Assembly: GCF_002019765.1 (NCBI RefSeq)
Contig: NZ_KV917380.1
Span: forward strand, 2,576,667 to 2,640,666
DNA length: 64,000 nucleotides
Reading direction: 5' to 3'
Source of the DNA: Shouchella oshimensis
GTDB lineage: Bacteria; Bacillota; Bacilli; Bacillales; Bacillaceae_D
Of the stretch, positions 39,678 to 47,413 are shown in pieces. Numbering within the stretch: the first letter of the stretch is position 1; each line of letters starts with the position of its first letter. Both the position numbers and the translations under genes were made by a program. The notes under the pieces are model-generated. The model was not told the origin of the DNA. It worked only from the letters and a program-made list of their open reading frames with translations, and made no database searches.

Positions 39678-40052
39678 ATGTCAGGATTACTCGCAGCCGT
39701 TTCATACTTAATGAGGGAAGTTATTGTGTTTGTTTCCTATGTTAAAAATAATGCTTTCCCACAACCTTTAAGCAAAGAGGATGAAAAAAAGTACTTACAA
39801 CTTGCCGCTCAAGGTGATCAAGAAGCGCGAAACTTATTAATTGAGCATAACTTACGTCTCGTCGCTCATATTGTCAAAAAGTTTGAAAACACACGTGAAG
39901 ACGCAGAGGATTTGATTTCAATTGGCACAATCGGCTTAATTAAAGCCATTGAAAGCTATTCAGATGGTAAAGGAACAAAATTAGCCACCTATGCAGCTCG
40001 ATGTATTGAGAATGAGATTCTAATGTCATTACTATTACATAAAGACCTTTAA
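39678..40052 (+). CDS. sigK: RNA polymerase sigma-K, N-terminal half, interrupted by skin element
   Basis: Sigma-K directs late mother-cell transcription during sporulation. The frame encodes an N-terminal pro-sequence ([25 protein letters not shown]) and region 2 ([35 protein letters not shown], shown in part). It breaks after CIENEILM, and nine non-homologous codons (SLLLHKDL, stop) follow. Full sigma-K is about 240 residues; 124 are here. The break is at the same protein position as the B. subtilis skin insertion between spoIVCB and spoIIIC. The 3' half must lie beyond the window. GGTGGAGGTG precedes the ATG. Confidence 0.95.
   Translation: MSGLLAAVSYLMREVIVFVSYVKNNAFPQPLSKEDEKKYLQLAAQGDQEARNLLIEHNLRLVAHIVKKFENTREDAEDLISIGTIGLIKAIESYSDGKGTKLATYAARCIENEILMSLLLHKDL
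40011..40015 (+). other. Putative recombination core AATGA at the sigK junction
   Basis: AATGA spans the Asn-Glu codons of IENEILM. In B. subtilis the skin element recombines at a repeated AATGA at this place. Here it marks the likely left end of the element; the partner copy is outside the window. Confidence 0.75.
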
Positions 40053-41548
40053 AGAAGTTGAATGGAAACTTCCCCGTCTTTCGATAAGATAATTTCTCTC
40101 ACTAACATACGCAAAATTTCTTTTTTATCTTCCTCAGAAATAGTATCTTCTTTCAACCATCGCTTTCTAACCTCATCTAACATTAAAAACGAACTGGACA
40201 CTTCCTTTTGATTATTCACTTTACCTTCAAGCTCAATAAGTTGATTCTTTAACCGTTCCTCTTTACTTTTTAACTCAACAATAGAGTCTCTAATTTCTTC
40301 TGTATCCATATCTTCAAGCGCAAACAACTGCAGCAGTTTCTTTCTTCCGCTTTTCGCTTTATCGATTTGCTCTTTTAAATCATCAATTTGGTCAATTTCA
40401 AATTTAGAGAACGTGTCACCACTTTCTGGTTTGTAATCTTCCAACCTCTCAGGATTATTTAAGAGTTCTTCTATCTTATCCCATATGGTTGTTTCTAACT
40501 TATCTGCCCTTACGTGATGCTTACAACCTTCATTTTTTGCTCCTGAGCTATTTTTTACATCTGTATAATACCTGAGTTTCGTACCCCAATTGTTTCTGTA
40601 TATGCCTGTCATTGTATTCCCACAATCGGCACACCTTACAATCCCACTTAGGAGATACGTCCTTGCACTAGTGCTCTTTGACCACCGCCTACGGGCTTGT
40701 TTAAGCAGTTCTTGAGCATAATCAAATTGTTCTTGATCGATTATTTGAGGTATTGCTGTTTCGATCCATTCGGACTGATCTCTAATGGTCATTCTTATTT
40801 TGTTATCGGCTTTATATTTATTGGCAAGCATACCTTCAGTATTAAACTTATTTTGATAGTACGTGCCAGTGTACATTTCATTTAATAGTATCTGCCTTAC
40901 CACTTGTCTATGCCAAACACCTACACCTTTTTTTGTAGGTATTTCTTTGGCCGTGAGGAATTTTGCTATTCCATTCATCCCTTGGATATCTTTAGTTGGT
41001 TTTGTAAACATGTCAAAGATAAACCTTATGATATTTGCCTCTTTTTCATTTACGACATACATGCCGTTCTCTTTATCATAATCGTATCCATAAGCATGAC
41101 TATTCTTTATCACTTTTCCTTCAATGGCCTTACGCTTTCGACCACTCGTCATACGTTCATTTATTTTAGCTTTCTCAAACTCTGAAATCGCCCCCCTTAA
41201 GCTATAAAAAAGTTGCCCTTCTGGAGTGGAGGCAAATTCACCATTTACATATATCATTTCTACATCTTTTTTTCGAAACTCATCATCTATAATTAAAGCA
41301 TTCATTAATTTCCTAGAGAGTCGATCAGGGTCATAACAAACGACTTTCGTTATGAGACCTTCCCTAACATCTTTTCTTAGTCTTTCTAAATCTGGTCTTT
41401 CCAAAAATTCACCGGAAAATCCCTCATCAACGTATTGAATTACATCATTCGTTCCTGCTTTGTCCTTGCACATCTGTATCTGATTGCGGACACTGTACCC
41501 TTTCTTCCCTTGCTCTTCCGTCGATACCCTCACGTATATCGCTATCAC
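40049..41548 (-). CDS. spoIVCA: Site-specific serine recombinase SpoIVCA
   Basis: A large serine recombinase of 499 residues, nearly the same length as B. subtilis SpoIVCA. The catalytic serine is Ser9 in [60 protein letters not shown], the zinc-ribbon segment [17 protein letters not shown] and a coiled-coil tail follow in order. It should excise the element in the mother cell to restore sigK. A GTG start has AAGGAGG upstream. Its stop overlaps the truncated sigK stop by 4 bases on the opposite strand. Confidence 0.95.
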   Translation of the reverse strand: MIAIYVRVSTEEQGKKGYSVRNQIQMCKDKAGTNDVIQYVDEGFSGEFLERPDLERLRKDVREGLITKVVCYDPDRLSRKLMNALIIDDEFRKKDVEMIYVNGEFASTPEGQLFYSLRGAISEFEKAKINERMTSGRKRKAIEGKVIKNSHAYGYDYDKENGMYVVNEKEANIIRFIFDMFTKPTKDIQGMNGIAKFLTAKEIPTKKGVGVWHRQVVRQILLNEMYTGTYYQNKFNTEGMLANKYKADNKIRMTIRDQSEWIETAIPQIIDQEQFDYAQELLKQARRRWSKSTSARTYLLSGIVRCADCGNTMTGIYRNNWGTKLRYYTDVKNSSGAKNEGCKHHVRADKLETTIWDKIEELLNNPERLEDYKPESGDTFSKFEIDQIDDLKEQIDKAKSGRKKLLQLFALEDMDTEEIRDSIVELKSKEERLKNQLIELEGKVNNQKEVSSSFLMLDEVRKRWLKEDTISEEDKKEILRMLVREIILSKDGEVSIQLL

Positions 41549-41648
41549 GCTCTAGTTCCTCCTTATATCGCTTTATAAGGTAATCATAGCAAAGATGTAT
41601 GTTCTTGTCCGTATACTTACCAGTAACTACCTTGACTCGCACTGTCAT
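41445..41648 (-). CDS. Small ORF overlapping the spoIVCA start
   Basis: The frame gives about 34 protein-like residues (VRVKVVTGKYTDKNIHLCY and following) that contain the spoIVCA ribosome site. It then runs 104 bases into spoIVCA in another frame, where its sequence looks like overlap shadow. GAGGAG lies just upstream; a GTG at 41642 is better spaced. It may serve as a leader cistron for recombinase translation. Function unknown. Confidence 0.4.
   Translation of the reverse strand: MTVRVKVVTGKYTDKNIHLCYDYLIKRYKEELERDSDIREGIDGRAREERVQCPQSDTDVQGQSRNE
41565..41584. promoter_or_regulatory. Dyad near the spoIVCA ribosome site
   Basis: CCTTATA, six bases, TATAAGG just upstream of and overlapping the AAGGAGG used by spoIVCA. 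In the mRNA this could partly hide the ribosome site. Confidence 0.35.
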
Positions 41649-41692
41649 CACTCCTCATTTGAGCGTATGACAGTTACGATTGTCCGAATTAC

Positions 41693-41893
41693 TTATTTAA
41701 CTAATACGGGATTTACTCCCATTAAATTGTATTTATGTAGAAAAGCTAGCGATTTCACCTTTCTCCACACCAAAAATTCCGACTCGTTCATTTTTGGGGT
41801 TAATTCCGAATCAATAATAGAGCCGTTTTTCTTCACGCAAACCATACCTTCTTTATCTTTATCCGACCAAAATGCAATCACCTCAAACTTCAT
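41693..41893 (-). CDS. Small hypothetical protein upstream of spoIVCA
   Basis: A 66-residue protein beginning MKFEVIAFWSDKDKEGMVCV, with AAAGGGGTG before the ATG. It has mixed alpha/beta character, no membrane segment and no motif I recognise. It reads toward spoIVCA, 41 bases before the next small frame, so all three may be one transcript. Function unknown. Confidence 0.6.
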   Translation of the reverse strand: MKFEVIAFWSDKDKEGMVCVKKNGSIIDSELTPKMNESEFLVWRKVKSLAFLHKYNLMGVNPVLVK

Positions 41894-42292
41894 GCTGACA
41901 CCCCTTTAAACAATGATAAAGCAAACATACATTTATATAGGAAGAAACTCACTTTCCCATCTATATGTCTGTAGGGCGATATCTCCTCTTTTAAAGGCAT
42001 TTTAATGGGTAGACATCCCTTTAATAATTATATTAACACGGAACATATGTTCTTAATAGTGCTAAACTCGCTTTCAAAAAATTGAATTTAAAGTAGAATA
42101 TCTTAAGAATGCTAGTTTCTTCTCTTTAAAAAAAAGCGCCGAATGTGGACGCTTCTTTTTTATGCCAATGCGCCACCTATAAGCATCATAAGGGCAATGG
42201 GATATGGTAAGTACACTGGCGACTCTTTTTATATGGCGCTTGTTGTCTGGAAAGTCACTAATGAATTGAATTTTTAGATAATACAATCTACT
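41894..42292. other. Spacer with terminator of the terpene synthase transcript
   Basis: AAAAAAGCG...CGCTTCTTTTTT (about 42127-42161) acts as a terminator on the minus strand. Short frames around it are low-quality. A possible 18-codon hydrophobic peptide frame lies near 42163-42220 but lacks a ribosome site. No gene is claimed. Confidence 0.5.
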
Positions 42293-43240
42293 TCAATTTA
42301 TCTTTTCTTTTACATTTGAAGTTTTATATCTCGAAGATTCTTCACTCCAACCTAAAAATCCTGTTATACAATTTCTTAGTCCGAAAGTAAAATGTTTTAG
42401 TTCATGTTGGAACTCGTTGTTAGTATCCAATAATTCTTGCTCGAATCGTGTATAGTTAACAATTTCTTCATTATGCATCTGATACACTTTATCGATTGCC
42501 TGATTTAATGTCAAATTATTTTCCACTTGTATTCTTAATACTAGATTATGAGCATCTCCATCTTCCAGTTCTTTATTTAGAGAAACAAGGTCATTTGCCC
42601 AGTTTACAATTTTATTAGCGGATTCAACTGTATTATAGAATTTTTCGTCTCTAATTTTGTTAGGTACATAGTTTTGATTTGATTTTTCTGCCAAATCAAA
42701 CATCAAATTATTCACAGTGAATTGACGCTCAATTCTATATTCTTGTAATGAAGGAGAAGAATTGTTCTCACGGTAGCCAACTTCCCAAATCATTGTATAA
42801 AAGCACTTAGTCGCATCAAAGATAAATCTTTCTCTCCAAGTAGCAATAGTTACTTTTTTTAACCTTCTCCACCAATCTGACCATGCGCTTAGTAAGGTAT
42901 CATTACTGTTAGTATACCCCCTTTGAAAGATTGATAGAAGCTCTTCAATGTAAAGTTTAAACTCCATCTCGTTTTTCACTTTGTCGCTATAATCATCTAG
43001 CATACTGAATAATAAACTAAAATCAGAAGTCAATACAATATCTTCTAAATCACCAGTTGGATGTACTCGTGCTGCTAAATAACCCACTTTTTGCTTATCA
43101 TAATTCTTTAATCTAAGAGGATCTAAAATTTTTTGGCTAACTGACCAGTTATATGTAATTAAATTTGCCTCTTTTGCATGTTTGCTAATTGCACCTGGAA
43201 AGGGATACTTAATTTCTGGTATTACTACAGCGCGCTTCAT
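42293..43240 (-). CDS. Class I terpene synthase (bacterial terpene cyclase)
   Basis: A 315-residue protein with every landmark of bacterial terpene cyclases in the right order and spacing. The aspartate-rich metal motif is LDDYSD (82-86), the diphosphate-sensor region EYRIERQ is at about 167-173, the NSE motif NDLVSLNKE is at 216-224, and the C-terminal WSEESSRY (298-305) has the Arg-Tyr pair. It should cyclise a prenyl diphosphate such as FPP or GPP with three Mg2+; the product cannot be read. AGGAG precedes the ATG. No prenyltransferase or P450 lies beside it. It is unexpected cargo for a skin element. Confidence 0.85.
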   Translation of the reverse strand: MKRAVVIPEIKYPFPGAISKHAKEANLITYNWSVSQKILDPLRLKNYDKQKVGYLAARVHPTGDLEDIVLTSDFSLLFSMLDDYSDKVKNEMEFKLYIEELLSIFQRGYTNSNDTLLSAWSDWWRRLKKVTIATWRERFIFDATKCFYTMIWEVGYRENNSSPSLQEYRIERQFTVNNLMFDLAEKSNQNYVPNKIRDEKFYNTVESANKIVNWANDLVSLNKELEDGDAHNLVLRIQVENNLTLNQAIDKVYQMHNEEIVNYTRFEQELLDTNNEFQHELKHFTFGLRNCITGFLGWSEESSRYKTSNVKEKIN

Positions 43241-43733
43241 TCAACCATCTCCTATAAAATATAGTTTATAAACTAAATTAATAGTTTTTTTATATCTATT
43301 AAAAGCGTATCATAAGCGATTTTTAATTGATATACATGCTAGGTTGGGAAAGAAAACTTGCATCAACTCTAGTTTTTTAACAGTATGTTGATACATCAAT
43401 ACTTCTTTTAGTTAACAAGTAATCTATTTTCCCTGATTTTAAACCTATTTCCCAAGTAGGAAATTCATTAATCTTATATAAAAATGATTATAAAAAAAAC
43501 AAAGTTAAAATACCTTGATTCCATGAAATCCTTTAATAAGCGTTTTTGAGACACATTGACTAGTTGAACCCCAACTTTTTATATTAATTTAATCTCCTAC
43601 TTATAACCTATATCTTTAATCGGTGAATCCTAATAGTAATTATTTTAATAAGACATAACGACTATAATGATGATCAAGTTTCTCGATTAAATCTAACTTA
43701 GAACCTTAATTGGTTCTTTTTTCTTGTTGTACA
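43241..43733. other. AT-rich spacer between terpene synthase and LexA-box promoter
   Basis: No gene was seen. It holds a 14-bp palindrome TAGTTTATAAACTA (43262-43275) upstream of the terpene synthase. A plus-strand terminator (AGAACC/GGTTCT then TTTTTTC, 43698-43722) lies at its end. A terminator without an upstream plus-strand gene hints at a short untranslated transcript. Confidence 0.45.
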
Positions 43734-43755
43734 CGAACGTTCATTCGCATATAAT
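43727..43755 (+). promoter_or_regulatory. Sigma-A promoter with a LexA-like box
   Basis: TTGTAC (43727-43732), 17 bases, TATAAT (43750-43755). The spacer holds CGAACGTTCATTCG (43734-43747). Read on the minus strand this is CGAATGAACGTTCG, one mismatch from the Bacillus LexA box CGAACRNRYGTTCG. It implies SOS induction. Confidence 0.6.
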
Positions 43756-43781
43756 AAAGCAACTAAGAAAGGATGATTGAA

Positions 43782-44150
43782 ATGGAACTACCAGAAACTT
43801 CTTTTGACGGTTGGGATTCACTTACAGTCGATGAACGGCCAGAGGTAAGTATTCGATCATACATTATTAATCGACTAACGAGAGAGTACCTACACAACAT
43901 ATATGACCGCTCACCTGATTTACACCAGCAGATACTTAAACTAATTGCAGATGACCAATTTGCTAAGCGGCACTACTTTAAACAAGAAAACATAAAAGTC
44001 GAAGATCAACCAAGCCAAGTAGATAATCTGTATTTAAATTGGCAGTACTGGTGTAAAGGACGCACAGGCATGGTAGGTGGAACGAGATCAACGCTAAAAA
44101 AAGACATAAAAAGAAATTTGTTATTTTACATGGGCAAACTAGGTGAGTAA
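43782..44150 (+). CDS. Hypothetical protein under LexA-like control
   Basis: A 122-residue protein, MELPETSFDGWDSLTVDERP onward, rich in charged and aromatic residues, with no membrane segment. The frame opens three codons earlier; AAAGG is nine bases before this ATG. I do not recognise the family. It has the size and basic C-terminus (RSTLKKDIKRNLLF) of a phage regulator. It overlaps a second small gene by 8 bases. A possible role is damage-induced switching of the element, which is inference only. Confidence 0.7.
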   Translation: MELPETSFDGWDSLTVDERPEVSIRSYIINRLTREYLHNIYDRSPDLHQQILKLIADDQFAKRHYFKQENIKVEDQPSQVDNLYLNWQYWCKGRTGMVGGTRSTLKKDIKRNLLFYMGKLGE

Positions 44151-44489
44151 ATGTCCTTTTGAAGAAGCATTGGAGCAGCGTTTAGAGGATCTAGATGAGG
44201 ATCGACTGTGGGAAGAAATTTTAGCGGGTATAAGCGATGAGGATAAGCGCTTGAGTGTTACTAAGTCGTTGTAGCTTATGTGACGGAAATGACAAATGTC
44301 GTTGCGTATGGAGACCGAGTGTTGTAGGTCTCTTTTTTGTTGCTTAGTGAAGGCAAAACCATAGTTGTAGAGTGCGTAATTAACAACTTGATTGTAGTTA
44401 CCATAGTGACTACTGGCGTTAGGATACCGATCAATAATGGCATCGTGAATGGACCATAGATAAGCAAATGCTTCAAATTCTCTTCTCAT
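44139..44489 (-). CDS. Small HEPN-like hypothetical protein
   Basis: A 116-residue frame with a strong AGGAGG before the ATG (MRREFEAFAYLWSIHDAIID). The first 85 residues are helical and contain RNDICH (62-67), an R-x4-H pattern as in HEPN ribonucleases. The last 30 residues are serine-rich and are antisense to the 43-residue plus-strand gene, so the C-terminus may not be under its own selection. It could be an RNA-targeting toxin or abortive-infection factor; this is inference from one motif. Confidence 0.6.
   Translation of the reverse strand: MRREFEAFAYLWSIHDAIIDRYPNASSHYGNYNQVVNYALYNYGFAFTKQQKRDLQHSVSIRNDICHFRHISYNDLVTLKRLSSSLIPAKISSHSRSSSRSSKRCSNASSKGHLLT
44143..44274 (+). CDS. Small acidic protein overlapping its upstream gene
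   Basis: A GTG within the last codons of the preceding gene opens a 43-residue frame: VSKCPFEEALEQRLEDLDED, ending RLSVTKSL. It is highly acidic and probably one long helix. The 8-base overlap suggests translational coupling. It converges with, and overlaps, the 3' end of the minus-strand HEPN-like gene. Function unknown; a small inhibitor or adaptor is conceivable. Confidence 0.6.
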   Translation: MSKCPFEEALEQRLEDLDEDRLWEEILAGISDEDKRLSVTKSL

Positions 44490-44651
44490 AGATAACCTCC
44501 TAAATGATCATTCTCCCCTCTGGGGTACCGTTAGGAAAATGCGGATTGACAACGCTAAGGAATTTCCATTATTAAAAAGCCCATATTCTCTGCAAATTAA
44601 AATAGAGAATTTGGACTTTCCATTATGTTATGAAATATTTTTGACGATTTA

Positions 44652-45296
44652 TTATAAAAAGATTTCCGATAATCGAGAAGTAATAAACCCTTCTATAAAA
44701 GCTGCCATGAACAATAATGGAATTACAGCGAATATGTAACTTCTTAAAGATTGCTTTAATAATTTCCATATTGGTTCAGAATCTTTCCTTTTACGAAAAA
44801 ATACTTTCGTCAATATATTTTTATTTATAAAGTTTCCTATTACTACACAATAAACAAGTGCTGTAAGCTCAAAGATGGCATGGGGTAAAAAACTATAAAT
44901 AAATGCGTTTATCACATTTTGTCCCATTGCAGATAGTCCGCCAAACACCACACCAATAACACTAAATTGTAAAAATGTAAAAAAGGAGGATAATCGATAA
45001 AAAGGTATTAGTCCTAATAATATTGTAATTGTACCTACTTTAAGATTGTTCCAAAAAATGAGAAGAACGGTTTGTATATTTGATAGTTCACTTATTTCTT
45101 TGCCAGACATTTCAGCCATATTGTTAGCTATACTTTCAGCAATCACTTCTGTTTGTTTTATGAAAAAATCGGCCATAGAAAAAGACAATAAGAAACAAAC
45201 GATAGTAATAATAATTGAAAGTACAAATGTCCATAGGAAACTTTTTTGGTAATCTTCTTTGTAACTCTCAAACTCTCTCAAATAGACTTTTTTCAT
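44652..45296 (-). CDS. SpoIIM-family (DUF95) membrane protein
   Basis: A 214-residue protein of the stage II sporulation protein M family. It has a basic N-terminus and about five transmembrane helices, with FFIKQTEVIAESI, FWNNLKVGTITILLGLIPFY and FLPHAIFELTALVYCVVIG. Paralogues of this type occur in Bacillus operons with small Xre regulators and are not the engulfment protein itself. GAGG lies seven bases before the ATG, 2 bases after the preceding gene. Role unknown. Confidence 0.8.
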   Translation of the reverse strand: MKKVYLREFESYKEDYQKSFLWTFVLSIIITIVCFLLSFSMADFFIKQTEVIAESIANNMAEMSGKEISELSNIQTVLLIFWNNLKVGTITILLGLIPFYRLSSFFTFLQFSVIGVVFGGLSAMGQNVINAFIYSFLPHAIFELTALVYCVVIGNFINKNILTKVFFRKRKDSEPIWKLLKQSLRSYIFAVIPLLFMAAFIEGFITSRLSEIFL

Positions 45297-45298
45297 TT

Positions 45299-45697
45299 TT
45301 AATCCTCGGTTTCTTCCTGATTATTTAAATAGTCTCGAATTATCCATCTTAAAATCAAGCTAATTAAGATCAAGAAACCAATAAACTTCGGATATGCGAT
45401 TGAAATTATAGAGTTTTGAATTAGCAACGTGCCAATAAGTAAAACGAGAATGGTAAACCAAAAAGTAAGATTTCCTGCAAATAAGGCATTACCCCGTGTA
45501 CGTTGGTCATGCTGAAGATTCACCTTAGTCCAATTACCTTTTCTATTAATATCTAGACCAAATATTATCAATTGAATTGTTGCTAAAATAGCAATGATTA
45601 ATGTTAATTTAGAATACGAAATGAAGAAATAACTAATAAACAAAAACAGTGGAATACACATACGCAAAATAAAATTTGTTCGATACGATACATTCAT
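45299..45697 (-). CDS. Four-helix membrane protein of the Xre operon
   Basis: A 132-residue protein with four hydrophobic helices and a polar loop (INRKGNWTKVNLQHDQRTRG). GGAG nine bases before the ATG of MNVSYRTNFIL sets the start just after the xre stop; the longer frame would overlap it. It is probably cotranscribed with the regulator and the SpoIIM-like gene. Function unknown. Confidence 0.7.
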   Translation of the reverse strand: MNVSYRTNFILRMCIPLFLFISYFFISYSKLTLIIAILATIQLIIFGLDINRKGNWTKVNLQHDQRTRGNALFAGNLTFWFTILVLLIGTLLIQNSIISIAYPKFIGFLILISLILRWIIRDYLNNQEETED

Positions 45698-45698
45698 T

Positions 45699-45911
45699 TT
45701 ATTCTTCTCCTTCAATCCAAAATAATTTTTCAAGCTGACATTCTAAAACAGTTGCTAATTTAATAGCAGTACCAATAGATGGTTCGTAACGCTGTTTTTC
45801 AATCGCTATAATCGTTTGTCTTGTAACAGAGATACTTTCAGCTAATTGGTCCTGTGTTAAGCCCTTTTCTTTCCTAAATTCTTTAACTGAATTTCGTACC
45901 CCATGCTTCAT
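45699..45911 (-). CDS. Xre-family transcriptional regulator
   Basis: A 70-residue single-domain HTH_3 repressor: NSVKEFRKEKGLTQDQLAES, VTRQTIIAIEKQRYEPS, ATVLECQLEKLF. First gene of a three-gene minus-strand operon. Two matching dyads bracket its promoter, so it very likely represses itself. Confidence 0.9.
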   Translation of the reverse strand: MKHGVRNSVKEFRKEKGLTQDQLAESISVTRQTIIAIEKQRYEPSIGTAIKLATVLECQLEKLFWIEGEE

Positions 45912-45930
45912 GAATTACATCCTTTCTAAA

Positions 45931-45992
45931 ATGTAACGTATACATTACATACTAATGATATGATTTTCTAAATGTAATGTCAACATTACATT
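45931..45992 (-). promoter_or_regulatory. Autoregulated promoter with twin operators for the Xre operon
   Basis: Operator 1, ATGTAACGTATACATTACAT (45931-45950), and operator 2, AATGTAATGT-CA-ACATTACATT (45971-45992), share the half-site ATGTAAyGT. Between them the minus strand has TTGACA, 17 bases, TATCAT. Operator 2 covers the -35 and operator 1 lies after the -10. Confidence 0.8.
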
Positions 45993-46334
45993 TTAAACTA
46001 TTTAAATTTCGATAATTGTTTTACTAGCTCGAAATAATCCATCCTATTAGTGAACTAAAAAGTTAGCCTCTATAAAAACTTCTTTAACCGATCTTTAAAT
46101 TTCCCTTCTTTCTTAGCCAACTCAATCCCTTCACGCTGCCGCACACGGATCTAATAAAACGAATACAAACGAGGAATGGAATTAGGAAAGCTACTTGATG
46201 AGCGAAGACAACAACTAAATGAACAAAAATAAAAGCCGCCTAATTGGTGGCTTTATCTTTAAAGAGTTTGGTGAATCAATCTAAGGGGTATTAAATGGCT
46301 AATTAAATATGGTTATTCATAAGGAGTGTCTAAA
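45993..46334. other. Spacer with gene remnants
   Basis: It holds a minus-strand resolvase remnant (46070-46150). A plus-strand stop-closed fragment at about 46161-46235 (RGMELGKLLDERRQQLNEQK) has no start region. No intact gene was seen. Confidence 0.5.
46070..46150 (-). pseudogene. Remnant of a serine resolvase/invertase C-terminus
   Basis: 26 codons between two stops read IRVRQREGIELAKKEGKFKD and then a stop soon after. The RQREGIxxAKKxGKFK pattern is typical of the hinge before the DNA-binding domain of small serine recombinases. No catalytic domain is nearby, so this is a decayed fragment. Confidence 0.65.
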
Positions 46335-46553
46335 GTGACAGTCATAAAAATCATGAGTACTTTTTCTTTTGCTTTGTTTTTAGGTGCACTTACCACTGGA
46401 ATACGAATGGGTTTAGGGGCTTCTATTGTAAATGCGGGTGATAGATGGGGCTTTGTAATCGTGGAATTTGTTTTGCTGTCACTTGTTTCATCAGTAGTGT
46501 TTTACTTAGTTTTTAATCTAATAAAGAAACTCTTATTAAAGACCTCTCATTAA
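46335..46553 (+). CDS. Two-helix small membrane protein
   Basis: A 72-residue protein from a GTG nine bases after AAGGAG. Two hydrophobic segments (MSTFSFALFLGALTTGI and FVIVEFVLLSLVSSVVFYLVF) are separated by a glycine-rich loop. A bidirectional terminator follows. Function unknown. Confidence 0.6.
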   Translation: MTVIKIMSTFSFALFLGALTTGIRMGLGASIVNAGDRWGFVIVEFVLLSLVSSVVFYLVFNLIKKLLLKTSH

Positions 46554-46569
46554 AATGATTGATAAGAAA

Positions 46570-46595
46570 AGAGACTACCCTTAACGGTAGTCTCT
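46570..46595. terminator. Bidirectional terminator before arsI
   Basis: Perfect ten-base arms AGAGACTACC and GGTAGTCTCT with a six-base loop. Confidence 0.8.
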
Positions 46596-46623
46596 AATTA
46601 GCAGTATGTTTATTTAAGTTACA

Positions 46624-47025
46624 TTAGCTTACACAGCAAACTGTACTGTCCTCTGTGTTTAGATCTTGTTTTGTATAGAAGTACTCCCATTCATTCCCAT
46701 CAGGATCAGTTACCCAAAACTTGTCTTGAATGGCATAACAACAATTTGTATTCATTTCTTCTCTTGCGAAAAAACCTTCTTTTTCTAATCGTTCCTTATG
46801 CATTAACACTTCCTCTTTTGAATTAACTTGAACACCTAAATGATTAATAATATTGCCTTGTACTTCATCTACTTGCGTTAACGTCAGGTTAAGATTAGGT
46901 TCCGTGGTCAAAAACTTCACGTAACCATCTTTTTCTTTAGCAGGGGTGATACTGAGAAACCTTCGATAAAACTCCTTGCTTTCTTCTAAGTTTTTTACAT
47001 TTAAACCAATGTGTACATTCATCAT
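46624..47025 (-). CDS. arsI: ArsI/CadI-type C-As lyase (glyoxalase fold)
   Basis: ArsI is a non-heme iron dioxygenase that breaks the carbon-arsenic bond of trivalent organoarsenicals such as methylarsenite. The 133-residue vicinal-oxygen-chelate protein has the metal ligands in MNVHIGLNV (His), NHLGVQV (His) and NEWEYFY (Glu). The adjacent substrate-binding cysteines are in NTNCCYAIQDKFW. A further Cys-Cys lies at the C-terminus (TVCCVS). The start was chosen at the ATG seven bases after AGAGAG; the longer frame lacks a ribosome site. It lies downstream of arsR. B. subtilis skin carries the related yqcK. Confidence 0.88.
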   Translation of the reverse strand: MMNVHIGLNVKNLEESKEFYRRFLSITPAKEKDGYVKFLTTEPNLNLTLTQVDEVQGNIINHLGVQVNSKEEVLMHKERLEKEGFFAREEMNTNCCYAIQDKFWVTDPDGNEWEYFYTKQDLNTEDSTVCCVS

Positions 47026-47041
47026 CTTCACGCTCTCTTTC

Positions 47042-47057
47042 ATCAACTTTTTTTGAT
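47042..47057. promoter_or_regulatory. ArsR-type operator before arsI
   Basis: ATCAA-N6-TTGAT, identical half-sites to the two upstream of arsR. It sits between arsR and arsI, so arsI may have its own controlled promoter. Confidence 0.65.
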
Positions 47058-47080
47058 TAATTATATATAAATTAAAACCG

Positions 47081-47395
47081 CTACTTAGACGGTTTTAAAA
47101 TACAACATAGTTGCTCTGAGAGGATAGAATCCACATGTTCACTATTAATGCGGTAATAGCTCCATGTGCCTCTTGTTTCTTTCAGTAAAATTTTTGCGTC
47201 GGTCATTATTTTTAAGTGGTACGATAGTTTAGATTGAGGCATGCTTAATTCCTCTGTTAAATCACAAACGCACATCTCTCCTTGAACACTTAATAAATTT
47301 AATAAATGTAACCTTTTCGTATCAGCTAAAGCTTTGAATTGTTTTTCGTATGTCGTTAGTTGATCTGGCGTTAACCTACTTGTGATTGCATTCAT
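47081..47395 (-). CDS. arsR: ArsR-family metalloregulator
   Basis: A 104-residue winged-helix repressor. The metal-site segment MCVCDLTEELSMPQSKLSYH holds the paired cysteines of arsenite sensors at the start of the recognition helix region, and another Cys-Cys lies in EQLCCILK. AAGGAAGGTG before the ATG of MNAITSRLT sets the start. It should release its operators on binding As(III), derepressing arsR and arsI. Confidence 0.92.
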   Translation of the reverse strand: MNAITSRLTPDQLTTYEKQFKALADTKRLHLLNLLSVQGEMCVCDLTEELSMPQSKLSYHLKIMTDAKILLKETRGTWSYYRINSEHVDSILSEQLCCILKPSK

Positions 47396-47413
47396 AAAAG
47401 TCACCTTCCTTAA

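Noticed and set aside
42163-42220. A short hydrophobic minus-strand peptide frame (VYLPYPIALMMLIGGALA)
   Set aside because: It has only about 18-22 codons, no ribosome site and a stop just upstream; it could be a toxin-like peptide but support is too weak.
42074-42286. A 70-codon minus-strand frame downstream of the terpene synthase
   Set aside because: It runs through the terminator hairpin and reads as lysine/phenylalanine-rich terminator shadow.
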